NCBI RefSeq assembly: GCF_042648445.1
Contig: NZ_JBHRYB010000008.1
Coordinates: forward strand, 62,001 to 126,000
Source of the DNA: Bacterioplanoides pacificum
GTDB lineage: Bacteria; Pseudomonadota; Gammaproteobacteria; Pseudomonadales; Oceanobacteraceae
Direction of reading: 5' to 3'
DNA: 64,000 nucleotides
Shown: positions 37,089-45,295 of the stretch, in pieces
Position numbering within the stretch: position 1 is the stretch's first letter
Layout: every line of letters begins with the position of its first letter
The notes under the pieces: model-generated
The model's database searches: none
What the model was told of the DNA's origin: nothing
The model's input: the letters and a program-made list of their open reading frames with translations, nothing else
Translations under genes and position numbers: made by a program

Positions 37089-37611
37089 GGATGTCTCTCG
37101 TTATCTCAGCGTTAACAAAAAATGATAGTGGCCATTGTATCAGCCGCTGGGCGGATGCTCACCTGTGGATTTGCCGGCCGGGCTGAAGGCAGCCTGTGCC
37201 AGGGTGTGAGTTATTCAGTATTTCTGTGGATAAAATTGGGAATAAGTTTGGGGTAAACGTCGCTAAGCCAGACAACAAGCGCCAGTCTGTTAAATTGGTG
37301 AAAAATTAAACGTTTGTCTTAATGTCTTGAAAATTCACAAAAAGCCAGAGCTGGCAAGGGTTTTGTTGAAGTTTTTTGCGGCTCTGGCGGACGATGTGCA
37401 GTGGCTAAAGTCAAGACCATCTGATACTGGTGATTTTAACAGTGTTGTGGATAAGTTTGGGGGTAAGGTGAGGATTTGATGTTGACTATTGTACTTCACT
37501 GTAAGATTTGCCTTGAAATCGGAAGGATAGTCAAGACAAAAATTAATTGAATCTGTATATGCATACAGCTAAAATTGGTACCTATCTGAAGTTTCGAAAG
37601 AGAAACCTCTT
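37089..37611. other. 523-bp AT-rich gap between ilvD and the methyltransferase gene
   Basis: No gene is seen. It holds two exact matches (minus strand) to the DnaA box TTATCCACA at 37225-37233 and 37446-37454, a near direct repeat ATAAGTTTGGGG(G)TAA at 37239 and 37451, an inverted repeat TTGACTAT/ATAGTCAA (37482-37489, 37527-37534) and a palindrome next to the methyltransferase start. Confidence 0.6.
37482..37568 (+). promoter_or_regulatory. Likely operator/promoter region of the methyltransferase gene
   Basis: TTGACTAT and ATAGTCAA form an 8-bp inverted pair 37 bp apart, the first containing a -35-like TTGACT. At 37553-37568 CTGTAT-ATGC-ATACAG is a 6+6 palindrome 44 bp before the ATG. Either could be bound by the HTH of the methyltransferase itself. 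Confidence 0.45.
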
Positions 37612-39021
37612 ATGAGTACCGAAATCAGCATAAAAGATGCTGCTCAAATGTTGAGCATCAGTGAGCAGCGTGTCCGCACGCTTTGTCGTATTGATGAATT
37701 AGAAGCGAGGAAGGTTGGCAATTCTTGGCAGATAAATATGGAAAGTCTTAATAAATATGGGTTAAAAACGGCACATATGGTTGCAGAAAATCATGCGGCT
37801 TATACGACGACCAGCAAACCAGTTGCACTGAGCTTTTTCTCCGGTGCTATGGGCTTGGACTTGGGTATTGAAAAAGCGGGCTTTGAAGTGCGCTTGGCTT
37901 GTGAGGTGGATAAATATTGTCGTCAGACAATCGCTTTAAATAGACCAAATACAGCGTTATTAGATGACATTACTAAATATTCGGCTGAGCAGATAAGGAA
38001 AGAGGCTGGTCTTACGGCTAGTGACGATATTGACCTTATTGCAGGCGGCCCACCATGCCAAGCATTTAGTACAGCAGGGAAACGTAAAGGCTTCAATGAT
38101 GAGAGAGGCAATGTATTCCTAAAGTATTTAGACTTGTGTTTGGAGCTTAAACCCAAATATTTTGTTATCGAAAATGTACGAGGGCTATTGTCCTGCCCTA
38201 TGGATCATCGTCCACATGATCAAAGAGGAGATGGATTTCCAGATTTAAGTGAAGATGAATTAAAAGGAGGCGCTTTAAACTTTGTTATAAGTCGGCTTGA
38301 TAATTCAGGTTACGGGTATTCGTTTAATTTATACAACTCGGCAAATTTTGGTACTCCTCAGATTCGAGAGCGAGTAATTTTAATTGGCTCGAGAGATGGA
38401 ACGCCCCCGCCATATTTGATCCCTACACATACAGAAGATGGCTCTTTAGGGCTGCCAAAATGGAATAACCTACGCCAAGCCATCTCTGATATTGATAAAC
38501 ATGAACACTTAAATTTTCCTGAGAAACGGCTTAAGTACTATCGATTGCTAAAATCTGGTCAGAATTGGAGAAATCTTCCTGAGGAGTTGCAAAAAGAAGC
38601 GATGGGGAAATCCTTTTATTCTGGCGGAGGGAAAACAGGGTTCTTGAGGCGTTTAGCCTGGGATCGTCCTTCGCCAACATTAGTGACGCATCCTGCGATG
38701 CCCGCCACAGACTTGGCACATCCGGACATGGATCGTCCGTTATCTGTTCAGGAATATAAAAGAATTCAGCAATTTCCTGATGATTGGCAATTAGCAGGCC
38801 CGCTTGTCCAGCAATACAAGCAAGTAGGTAATGCAGTTCCTGTAGGGTTGGGATTTTCAGTTGGAAAACTAGTCATGGATTTGATCCAGGGTGTCGATGT
38901 GCTATCGCCTGTAGGATTTAAATATTCACGATATAAAAACACCTGCGATGTGGAATGGCGTAAATTATTTAACGCTCAATTGAAAGTAACTGGATCTTTA
39001 TCTGATAGATTGCAGGCGTAA
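37612..39021 (+). CDS. DNA (cytosine-5) methyltransferase with N-terminal HTH
   Basis: The 469 residues begin with a MerR/excisionase-like helix-turn-helix (about 5-50: IKDAAQMLSISEQRVRTLC) and continue as a C5 methyltransferase: motif I SFFSGAMGLDLG, IV GGPPCQAFS with the catalytic Cys, VI ENVRG, VIII QIRERVILIG, IX KRIQQFPDDW and X QVGNAVPVG. The extra N-terminal domain suggests the enzyme represses its own gene, as some type II methyltransferases do. Base composition is much more AT-rich than neighbours. It is convergent, 12 bp apart, with a restriction endonuclease gene. Confidence 0.93.
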   Translation: MSTEISIKDAAQMLSISEQRVRTLCRIDELEARKVGNSWQINMESLNKYGLKTAHMVAENHAAYTTTSKPVALSFFSGAMGLDLGIEKAGFEVRLACEVDKYCRQTIALNRPNTALLDDITKYSAEQIRKEAGLTASDDIDLIAGGPPCQAFSTAGKRKGFNDERGNVFLKYLDLCLELKPKYFVIENVRGLLSCPMDHRPHDQRGDGFPDLSEDELKGGALNFVISRLDNSGYGYSFNLYNSANFGTPQIRERVILIGSRDGTPPPYLIPTHTEDGSLGLPKWNNLRQAISDIDKHEHLNFPEKRLKYYRLLKSGQNWRNLPEELQKEAMGKSFYSGGGKTGFLRRLAWDRPSPTLVTHPAMPATDLAHPDMDRPLSVQEYKRIQQFPDDWQLAGPLVQQYKQVGNAVPVGLGFSVGKLVMDLIQGVDVLSPVGFKYSRYKNTCDVEWRKLFNAQLKVTGSLSDRLQA

Positions 39022-39033
39022 AGCCTGCAATTT

Positions 39034-39786
39034 TTAGAAATTGAGTAAAAGTTTTTTAGTTTCAACTCCAACCTCTTCGAATACATCTAAGATTTCTTCG
39101 TAAGCACCCGGGCCACCCAAAAAATCCCAGTAATCTTTTCCTATAAGAACTGACTCATCATTATGCATATCAAATATTTTCATGGGAAAAGAGTGTCTGT
39201 AATCCGATCTTTCCTTGCCGTTGGGGTTGTAATATAAAGCGAAGAATGCCTCATTTTTGGGGTTGTCTGCTTTGATCAGAAGCATATCTTTTTTAGCAAT
39301 TTCAGATTGATCTAAGTTTGGCGTAACAGTTTTTATTGAAATGAAGTACTCTTTTTCGGCCTTTTCAAGCCACAGGTCTGAAATGACTCTTCGAACGACA
39401 GTGTCACCTTTATTGAAAGATGTTATGGTTTTAACTTCTTTATTCCAGTTTGGCTTTTGATTGCCGCTTCTTAATGCAGAGCTGTTTCGCTCAATTTCAT
39501 CAACTGCTCCCTTATATACATTTACAAGTGTTTCTTTTTGGCGAGCAGCCTGAAAGCCATTATCAATAGCAACAATTTCTGAGATTTTTTCAATGGGGCC
39601 TTGTCCAAAAGACGTGGAAAAGGAACGTTCAAATGAAGATATTTTGACAATGTCGTCGGTTAAAAGAGCACTGTGAAATGGTTTGTGGCTTTTGTCTTTG
39701 GCAATCTTATCGGTAGTTCTTTTGATTGCCGCTGATACACAATTTCTCAAAATCTCTTTGACTTGTTCTTTTGTTTCTTGTTTCAA
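39034..39786 (-). CDS. Type II restriction endonuclease, TdeIII-like
   Basis: The 250-residue product resembles TdeIII-family enzymes: KPFHSALLTDDIVKISSFERSFSTSFGQ near the N-terminus, and a core with WLEKAEKEYFISIKT in which ISIKT may be the E/S-x-K part of a PD-(D/E)xK site, then FFALYYNPNG. TdeIII is described as cutting GGNCC; specificity here is inferred only. The start is a TTG at 39786 with no strong ribosome site. It pairs with the convergent methyltransferase and shares its AT-rich composition. Confidence 0.8.
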   Translation of the reverse strand: MKQETKEQVKEILRNCVSAAIKRTTDKIAKDKSHKPFHSALLTDDIVKISSFERSFSTSFGQGPIEKISEIVAIDNGFQAARQKETLVNVYKGAVDEIERNSSALRSGNQKPNWNKEVKTITSFNKGDTVVRRVISDLWLEKAEKEYFISIKTVTPNLDQSEIAKKDMLLIKADNPKNEAFFALYYNPNGKERSDYRHSFPMKIFDMHNDESVLIGKDYWDFLGGPGAYEEILDVFEEVGVETKKLLLNF

Positions 39787-40007
39787 CGCCTGAATCCTTT
39801 TGGAGCTAGTTACAGGTATAGTGCGTTAGAGAGTGTAATAAATCCAGTACTGATTCATTAGTTTAGTTGTTTGTCGGGTACAGCAGCTTTTAGATTAACT
39901 TTCTATATCTGGCGCAGAGCTGTGGGGAAATCTAAGGCAATAGAATCAGTCTTAACCCAGCCCTACACCCAGTTGCACCATGGAATAGATAAATTTAGAT
40001 ATAACTG

Positions 40008-40053
40008 TATCCAATTGTGCGGCATTTGGTTTATTATGGATATTATTGTATCC
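40008..40053 (+). promoter_or_regulatory. Operator of the HipB-like gene
   Basis: GGATA-TTATTG-TATCC (40038-40053) is an inverted repeat 13 bp before the start codon, and a further TATCCAATT copy lies at 40008. E. coli HipB binds TATCC/GGATA half-sites (in the other order), so this is a plausible autoregulatory operator. Confidence 0.6.
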
Positions 40054-40066
40054 AATTTTGCATCTG

Positions 40067-40363
40067 ATGAATAAACTCTTACTACTCGATGACACTGATG
40101 TTCAGCGTGCTTTTGCCAGTCACTTGCGCGGTTTGCGTGAAGCAGAGAAGTTATCTCGGGAAGCTCTGGCGCAGCGCAGCAGTGTTCCTGCAGCAACCAT
40201 TAAGAAGTTCGAACTGACCGGGCAAATTTCTTTTCGTCAGTTGCTGCTGTTGTGGCAGTCATTGGATGACCTGAAACGCCTATTTGAACTGACTCAGAGC
40301 CATGTTGCTTCTGCAGAGCAGATGCCTCACTCAATCGAAGAGGTGCTGAAAGATGAACTTTAA
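40067..40363 (+). CDS. XRE-family (HipB-like) antitoxin/regulator
   Basis: The 98 residues hold an XRE helix-turn-helix (about 10-65: AFASHLRGLREAEKLSREALAQRSSVPAATIKKFELTGQISFRQLL) and the C-terminal segment MPHSIEEVLKDEL common in regulators paired with HipA-type kinases. Such proteins neutralise the toxin and repress the operon through TATCC-type operators, present just upstream. I start at the ATG at 40067; a reading from 40046 would cover the operator. The expected toxin gene is reduced to a short frame (next entry), so this antitoxin looks orphaned. Confidence 0.82.
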   Translation: MNKLLLLDDTDVQRAFASHLRGLREAEKLSREALAQRSSVPAATIKKFELTGQISFRQLLLLWQSLDDLKRLFELTQSHVASAEQMPHSIEEVLKDEL

Positions 40364-40430
40364 GTTAATTTCAGAAACGCTGGAACAGCGCTTGGCTGAA
40401 AATAAACACCTGATGCAGGTGAAGAGTTAA
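40353..40430 (+). pseudogene. Residual 25-codon frame where the HipA-type toxin should be
   Basis: An ATG overlapping the antitoxin end by 11 bases opens a frame reading MNFKLISETLEQRLAENKH and stops after 25 codons, right before core sequence resumes. The overlap is typical of toxin-antitoxin pairs, so this is probably the start of the partner gene, truncated by deletion. Confidence 0.45.
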
Positions 40431-40447
40431 TACGTCTTCCTTAAGCC

Positions 40448-40774
40448 CTAACCCAACCCCATTTGCACCAGCACCATATACGTCGCGGTGCCGGCAATAA
40501 TGCTCAGCAGTGCCTGGCGGAACAGCAGGTGGAGTGCGGCAACCAGCGCCAGGCAACCCAGTTCGGGCACAAAGTCGATGGACAGTGCGGCGTCGTTTTT
40601 AAATGAATACACCACCAGTAACACCATCACAATCGGTGGTAAAAAGCGCCCGAGATGTTCCAGCAGCGGATGATCGGCAACCCGTGACAACAACAAAAAC
40701 GGCAACGCCCGGGTGGCGAAGGTGGCAGCTGCCAGTACCGCAATTACGCCGCTTAAATACCAGAACTCAGTCAT
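40448..40774 (-). CDS. azlD: AzlD, small subunit of branched-chain amino acid exporter
   Basis: The 108 residues form about three or four membrane helices (LSGVIAVLAAATFATRALPFLLL; PIVMVLLVVYSF; LVALHLLFRQALLSIIAG-type). RALPF and LPPIVMVLLVVYSF are AzlD signature segments. It pairs with AzlC to export branched-chain amino acids. It overlaps azlC by 8 bp. Confidence 0.9.
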   Translation of the reverse strand: MTEFWYLSGVIAVLAAATFATRALPFLLLSRVADHPLLEHLGRFLPPIVMVLLVVYSFKNDAALSIDFVPELGCLALVAALHLLFRQALLSIIAGTATYMVLVQMGLG

Positions 40775-41480
40775 GCCGACCTCCGTGCTGAATGCCGCTA
40801 TGGCGTCGTGCCGCGTATTGCATCATTAACACACTCAGGCTGAGCAAAATGGCAATCAGCAACATATGTTCCCGGCTGATCAGCACCAGTGTGCCGAGGC
40901 CAATCACCAGCGCAGCGATAAACGGGCGGATATCACGCAGGTGTTTGTATTGTTCGATGGTCAGCACCATAAACAGCGCCGGTAACACAAAGGCGATGCC
41001 GTCGGTGGAAAACTCCAGCTGGCTGCCCAGCCAGGCGCCGGCGCTACAACCTATCAGCCAGTAGCACTGATTAATGGCGGTAATGCCCAGGTGAAACCGA
41101 CCGGCATCTATGCCTGGCGGCACCGGGGTGGCGGTAATCAGCGAGTAGGTTTCGTCGGTTAAACCAAAGATCTGATACCACTTACGCCAGCCGCGATTGT
41201 GCATCCGGCTCATCAGCGACAGGCCGTAAAACACATGGCGGGAGTTGATCAGCAGGGTGGCGATGGCCATTTCCATCAACCCGGCCTGGTTGGCCAGCAG
41301 GCCGACCGCCAGAAACTGGCCGGCACCGGCGTAGATAAACAGCCCCATGGCGGTGGCGTATAACCAGTGGTAACCCAGCTCGCTGAATAACACACCAAAG
41401 GCGGCGCCGAGCGGCAAATAACCAAACAACACAGGCAACGAGCTGTGCAGCACCGCGGCATTTAACGGGGACAGATTCAT
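40767..41480 (-). CDS. azlC: AzlC, large subunit of branched-chain amino acid exporter
   Basis: The 237-residue inner-membrane protein has about seven helices and the AzlC motifs GYLPLGAAFGVL, YAGAGQFLAVGLL, INSRHVFYGLSL and FGLTDETYSL. With AzlD it forms a two-subunit exporter (BrnFE/YgaZH type) for valine-class amino acids. Its upstream end faces the divergent gene at 41643. Confidence 0.92.
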   Translation of the reverse strand: MNLSPLNAAVLHSSLPVLFGYLPLGAAFGVLFSELGYHWLYATAMGLFIYAGAGQFLAVGLLANQAGLMEMAIATLLINSRHVFYGLSLMSRMHNRGWRKWYQIFGLTDETYSLITATPVPPGIDAGRFHLGITAINQCYWLIGCSAGAWLGSQLEFSTDGIAFVLPALFMVLTIEQYKHLRDIRPFIAALVIGLGTLVLISREHMLLIAILLSLSVLMMQYAARRHSGIQHGGRHD

Positions 41481-41642
41481 GAATACAGAGGGAGTTAATA
41501 CAGGGGTGGCAATTCTAGTTGACGATTATCTCAGTTTTCAACCCGTCTTTGGTGGCAGGCCTGTAGTGGCGCAGAATGGCGAAGCCATCATATTGGTGCT
41601 AACCTCGCGTTGTCTTATTAAACAGTTAAGGAAAATATCAGT

Positions 41643-43592
41643 ATGGCCTACGATTTTGGTAGCCAGGCACTGGGGATCAGCAATCCGTTTAAGACGGAAG
41701 GCAAAATTCGTTTAGTCGCCGGCCTTATCATCTCTGCCCTGGCAATGATGCCATTGCTACAAGTGGCGGATACCCTGAAGCAGGATCCGGCCCGGGCCTG
41801 GGGTTTTGTTGCCATTGGCCTGTTTTTATTGACCTGGGGTCTGCGCAGTGTCGCGACCGCTGCGATGCAGTTATTCCGCTTTTATGTTGGCCGTTCGGTG
41901 CCATCGTCGCTGGCTTATAACCACAGCGCTTCCGAGCGTGAAAACGCTCAGGCGGAAAAACAGAGTGGCAGCCTGGCTTATGACGCTGAAAAGCTCGAAT
42001 CTATGTTAATGGGCCGCAAAAACACCACCTTTGAAGAGCCTCAGGGCTGGCTCGCACGGCTGGTTCATTCATTAATTCCCGGGCTGATTTTTGCGCCTTA
42101 TCCGTTGCGTAACTTTGTCCAGGAGCTGGCGGCGGTGTTGTCGTCGACCATCATTGCACTGGCCGCGTTTGCTGTGGCGTCGTTTATTACCGCGACCGGC
42201 CTGGCGGGGGGTGCCGGTGGTCTGATTGAGCCGCTGATGTCTTTGCTGTTACTGATTTATCTGGTGGTGATCTGGCGTTCGGCGGCGGCTAATATGAATA
42301 CCGGCCGCAACCAGAAACTGCACAAAAAAACCGCTGCAGGCATCAGCCGCTTATTTGTGTTCGCCATCGTGGTGCCGGTGTTGATCGGTTTTGGCTACGA
42401 CAAACTCACTGCGATGATGAAAAGCCGTGATGTAGAACAGTTGAATGCTTTGCTGGCAGACATCACTGTGTTCAGCGCCTGGAGTAACCTGATGTTGCTG
42501 GCATTGCTGGCTGTTGTGGTGATGGTACCGGCGTTGTTTATGGTGCGCGAACGGCTGAAACTGGCGCAGAAAAACACCCGTGTCAGTGAATTCCGCGAAA
42601 ATATGCAGGAGTCGGTGCACCCCAACGAAATTTTTATCAACATTGAAAATATTGTACTGGCCAATCGCCGTTACAAAGAAATTCCTAACCGTATTTACCG
42701 CGACTTTGAACCTCAGCTGATGGAACAAAGCCAGGGCAAAGGCACTTTTAAAGGTCAGTTGCTGATTGAGACTCAGCCGGAATATAAACCGATGAAGTTC
42801 TCAGCGTTATTCCGCAAAATTCGCCTGTTCAGTACCATTGGTGGTCAACTACTGACCGTTGGCAGTGCGGTGTTGTTGTACTGGTTATTTAATATGGGTT
42901 TTGACTCATTTAACGAATTACGCCAACTGGCGTTAGCGAAGGACACGTTTTCCAGCCAGGAAAGCGGGATGGCCTTTTTTGCTCTGGTCGGTAATCATCT
43001 GGATGCTTTCCTGACCATGCTTTTTGCTTTTCTGACGGTCTCTTTTGCCGGCCGCATTCTGGCAAATCTAACCCATCTGTTGTGGTCTGAGATGCAGTTC
43101 AGCAGTTTGCTGATGTCGATGAAAACCGAGGGTACGTACACCGAGAGTAAAATTTCCACCGGTATGGCGTATAACGATTCGACCCGGTCTGAAAATGTGG
43201 TGGTGCGCAGTTCGATTACCCCTTGGGTGCTGACTGCCCGGGTAGTGTCATCCACTTATGCCACGTCCGGTATGCAGAACCTGGAAATGCCTCGTCTGAT
43301 TCTGGAAATGGACGCCAACGATCAGGAACTGGACACCATAGTGCATGAGATTCGTACCTTCCTGAAAGGACGTGAATTTATTGCTTCCATTAATAACGAG
43401 CAGGATCTGGCGAATGCTGAGCGTATTTACCAGGTGAATCAGATCAGTAAATCTGACGACGGTGATATGAAGGCGCTGGCGCAGCAGGAAGCGGAAGCCG
43501 CTGCGGTTCTGCAGCAACATCAGGCGGACGCATCGTCAGAAAATATCGGCTCGGGTGAAATCGGTCACGATGCTGAACGGGAAAATCCGTAA
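41643..43592 (+). CDS. Large multi-pass membrane protein of unknown function
   Basis: The 649 residues hold about seven to nine membrane helices. A pair near residues 20-75 (VAGLIISALAMMPLLQVA, FVAIGLFLLTWGL), several at 130-300 (ALAAFAVASFITATGLAGGAG, LFVFAIVVPVLIGFGY, LMLLALLAVVVMVPALFMV) and two at 385-470 flank soluble loops. The C-terminus (about 500-649) is cytoplasmic, with Gln/Ala- and acid-rich ends. I recognise no family. The AT content is ordinary for the genome and the gene is monocistronic, divergent from azlC. Confidence 0.7.
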   Translation: MAYDFGSQALGISNPFKTEGKIRLVAGLIISALAMMPLLQVADTLKQDPARAWGFVAIGLFLLTWGLRSVATAAMQLFRFYVGRSVPSSLAYNHSASERENAQAEKQSGSLAYDAEKLESMLMGRKNTTFEEPQGWLARLVHSLIPGLIFAPYPLRNFVQELAAVLSSTIIALAAFAVASFITATGLAGGAGGLIEPLMSLLLLIYLVVIWRSAAANMNTGRNQKLHKKTAAGISRLFVFAIVVPVLIGFGYDKLTAMMKSRDVEQLNALLADITVFSAWSNLMLLALLAVVVMVPALFMVRERLKLAQKNTRVSEFRENMQESVHPNEIFINIENIVLANRRYKEIPNRIYRDFEPQLMEQSQGKGTFKGQLLIETQPEYKPMKFSALFRKIRLFSTIGGQLLTVGSAVLLYWLFNMGFDSFNELRQLALAKDTFSSQESGMAFFALVGNHLDAFLTMLFAFLTVSFAGRILANLTHLLWSEMQFSSLLMSMKTEGTYTESKISTGMAYNDSTRSENVVVRSSITPWVLTARVVSSTYATSGMQNLEMPRLILEMDANDQELDTIVHEIRTFLKGREFIASINNEQDLANAERIYQVNQISKSDDGDMKALAQQEAEAAAVLQQHQADASSENIGSGEIGHDAERENP

Positions 43593-43600
43593 CGTTGTTT

Positions 43601-43626
43601 TGCCCTGCAGCCGCGGCTGCAGGGCA
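43601..43626. terminator. 26-bp perfect palindrome
   Basis: TGCCCTGCAGCCG is followed directly by its exact reverse complement. It lies 9 bp past the stop of the large membrane protein gene and only 10 bp from the left 21-bp att-like repeat. It could act as a terminator hairpin, though no T-run follows. Confidence 0.5.
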
Positions 43627-43635
43627 TTCGGTTAT

Positions 43636-43656
43636 TCGATATTCTGCACCTGCTCA
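43636..43656. repeat. Left copy of the 21-bp yicC-end direct repeat (att-like)
   Basis: These 21 bases (starting TCGATATTCTGC, ending CCTGCTCA) are identical to 45300-45320, the last codons of yicC. Read on the minus strand this copy still encodes EQVQNIE followed by TAA, as the original yicC 3' end would. Confidence 0.9.
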
Positions 43657-43690
43657 TTGAGCAGCCGTTTAATAGAAATAAGCTCAATAG

Positions 43691-43706
43691 GGATACTATG
43701 GTATCC
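43691..43706. promoter_or_regulatory. HipB-type palindrome inside the mini-island
   Basis: GGATA-CTATGG-TATCC has the same half-sites and 6-bp spacing as the operator at 40038-40053; including the flanking AA, 16 of 18 positions agree. No intact gene starts just downstream. Confidence 0.6.
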
Positions 43707-43742
43707 AAAATAGATAAGACTGAGTGTCGAATGGTAAGCATC

Positions 43743-43785
43743 AGGTCTACAAATTGTTATCCCTAAGGCAACTTTGTGTAGACCT
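43743..43785. repeat. Inverted repeat inside the mini-island
   Basis: AGGTCTACA (43743-43751) and TGTAGACCT (43777-43785) are a perfect 9-bp inverted pair with a 25-base loop, just past the ATPase gene end. It may be a weak terminator or a recombinase/transfer site. Confidence 0.5.
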
Positions 43786-43806
43786 TCGGGGCTAAGCAAC
43801 GCGCCT

Positions 43807-45141
43807 TTACCATCTCTGAGGTAAATACTGCGTGAAATACAAAGGCATCACGATATGGGTTTGTTCTAACGCTGATGAGCCTTGTGTGCCCGTTAACTTA
43901 AAGGTTTTACTTGGAGTACATTTTTTAACGTAGGATGCCAACGATTTTGCTCTTGTACGTTTACCACTTTTGACTTCAACAGGGATGATATCGCCTTCAT
44001 CGGTCGCCAAAATAAATTCGATTTCAGCGCGGGCGTCATTCCATGAATAGCTTGGGTCAACGCCAATAGCGGTAAGCTCTTGTTGCACAAAGTTTTCAGC
44101 CACATAGCCCCTGTAGTTATAAACAGAAAGCTCATAGTTTTGTTGCTTAATCTCTTTATAACTACTGCCCAGCATATGATTGAGCAGGCCTACATCAAAC
44201 AGAAATAGTTTAACCATATTGTCTTTTTTATAGGCCGCGAGCGGAGATTTCGGCAATCCTTCAATAGGGTAGTTTGGCAAAGCTAAGCGGCAGCAGTTAA
44301 GCCAATGGATCGCGGTTTCAAAATCGCTATAACGAGATTTACGCTCATGCACATGCTTAAATTTAAAGCGTTTAACCGACTCATCGCTGACAAGTGATAG
44401 CTGGGCTGGAATGCTATTAAATACCGATTCAATCAGTGTGGCGTCGACCTTGCCCGCGTACTTACCAAAATCGCGGCGATAACCTTCAACTAAATCGGCA
44501 TGAATTTTTGTGACTTTTTCAACACGCTCTAGAATGCTTGAATCCTTATACTGATACCAAGCAGAAACGGCTTCCGGCATACCACCGGTAAAAAAATAGT
44601 CGGTTAGTTTATCCATCAATTTAGTATGCACCGCTGGTGTGCTGGCTTGACTATCAAATGCTTTGATCAGTGCTTGCTCGTTGGATGCGTAAATAAATTC
44701 TTGGAAGGTCAGTGGTCGTAAATTGTATTGTTCTACCTTGCCTACAGGGAAGGTATTGAGCAAACCAATGTTCGAACCGCTGGCAGCGACAAAATAGGAC
44801 GGTGCTTTTTCGGCAAAATACTTCAACGAAGTGACGGCTCGTTCACATTCGCCAATTTCATCTAATATCAGCAAGTCGGTTTCTGGATTGAACGTTTGGT
44901 TGGTTAACAACTCAATGTTCATTACCAGCTCGTCAGGTGACAACGAGCCATCGAACGCTTCTTTGTAAGCTGGGTTTTCAAGGAAGTCGATACGAAGGAT
45001 GTTGGCAAAGGTATTCCCAAACAACTCTTGCAGTAGATAGGTTTTACCTGTTTGTCTTGCGCCATCGATCAATAATGGCTTGCGCACAGGTTGATTTTTC
45101 CATGCTATTAGGGCGTTGAGTAAGTTGCGCTGCATTGTCAT
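43807..45141 (-). CDS. AAA ATPase with DUF4143 (ATP-binding protein)
   Basis: The 444 residues start with an AAA_14 ATPase (Walker A LIDGARQTGKTYLL; Walker B LLILDEIGECE) and end with a DUF4143 domain holding GYVAENFVQQEL, ARAEIEFILATDEGDIIPVEVKSGKRTRAKSL. The latter resembles a PD-(D/E)xK nuclease site (E...D..EVKSG). Such proteins are common in archaea and bacteria and of unclear role; some have been proposed in defence or toxin-like systems. It is the only gene of the yicC mini-island. Confidence 0.88.
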   Translation of the reverse strand: MTMQRNLLNALIAWKNQPVRKPLLIDGARQTGKTYLLQELFGNTFANILRIDFLENPAYKEAFDGSLSPDELVMNIELLTNQTFNPETDLLILDEIGECERAVTSLKYFAEKAPSYFVAASGSNIGLLNTFPVGKVEQYNLRPLTFQEFIYASNEQALIKAFDSQASTPAVHTKLMDKLTDYFFTGGMPEAVSAWYQYKDSSILERVEKVTKIHADLVEGYRRDFGKYAGKVDATLIESVFNSIPAQLSLVSDESVKRFKFKHVHERKSRYSDFETAIHWLNCCRLALPNYPIEGLPKSPLAAYKKDNMVKLFLFDVGLLNHMLGSSYKEIKQQNYELSVYNYRGYVAENFVQQELTAIGVDPSYSWNDARAEIEFILATDEGDIIPVEVKSGKRTRAKSLASYVKKCTPSKTFKLTGTQGSSALEQTHIVMPLYFTQYLPQRW

Positions 45142-45197
45142 TTCCCGCCAATTAAGACTGTTAACTGCCAGTAGTGCAACTTAGTCTACATATTTTG

Positions 45198-45242
45198 GCG
45201 CATAAAAGTGAGTGATTTTACATTTTTATGCGCATAAAAGTG
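45198..45242. promoter_or_regulatory. Triple 13-mer operator upstream of the AAA/DUF4143 gene
   Basis: GCGCATAAAAGTG occurs at 45198-45210 and 45230-45242, and an inverted copy with one mismatch at 45221-45233. The direct copies are 32 bp apart, about three helical turns. The array lies 57-101 bp upstream of the ATPase start, fitting a repressor site. Confidence 0.65.
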
Positions 45243-45295
45243 TATTTGGCGTTCTAATTTAGCAAGACTTTCCTTTTTTGAAACACCAAAGAACA

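Noticed and set aside
39871..40074. 67-codon plus-strand frame before the HipB-like gene
   Set aside because: It covers the operator and has no recognisable content or ribosome site.
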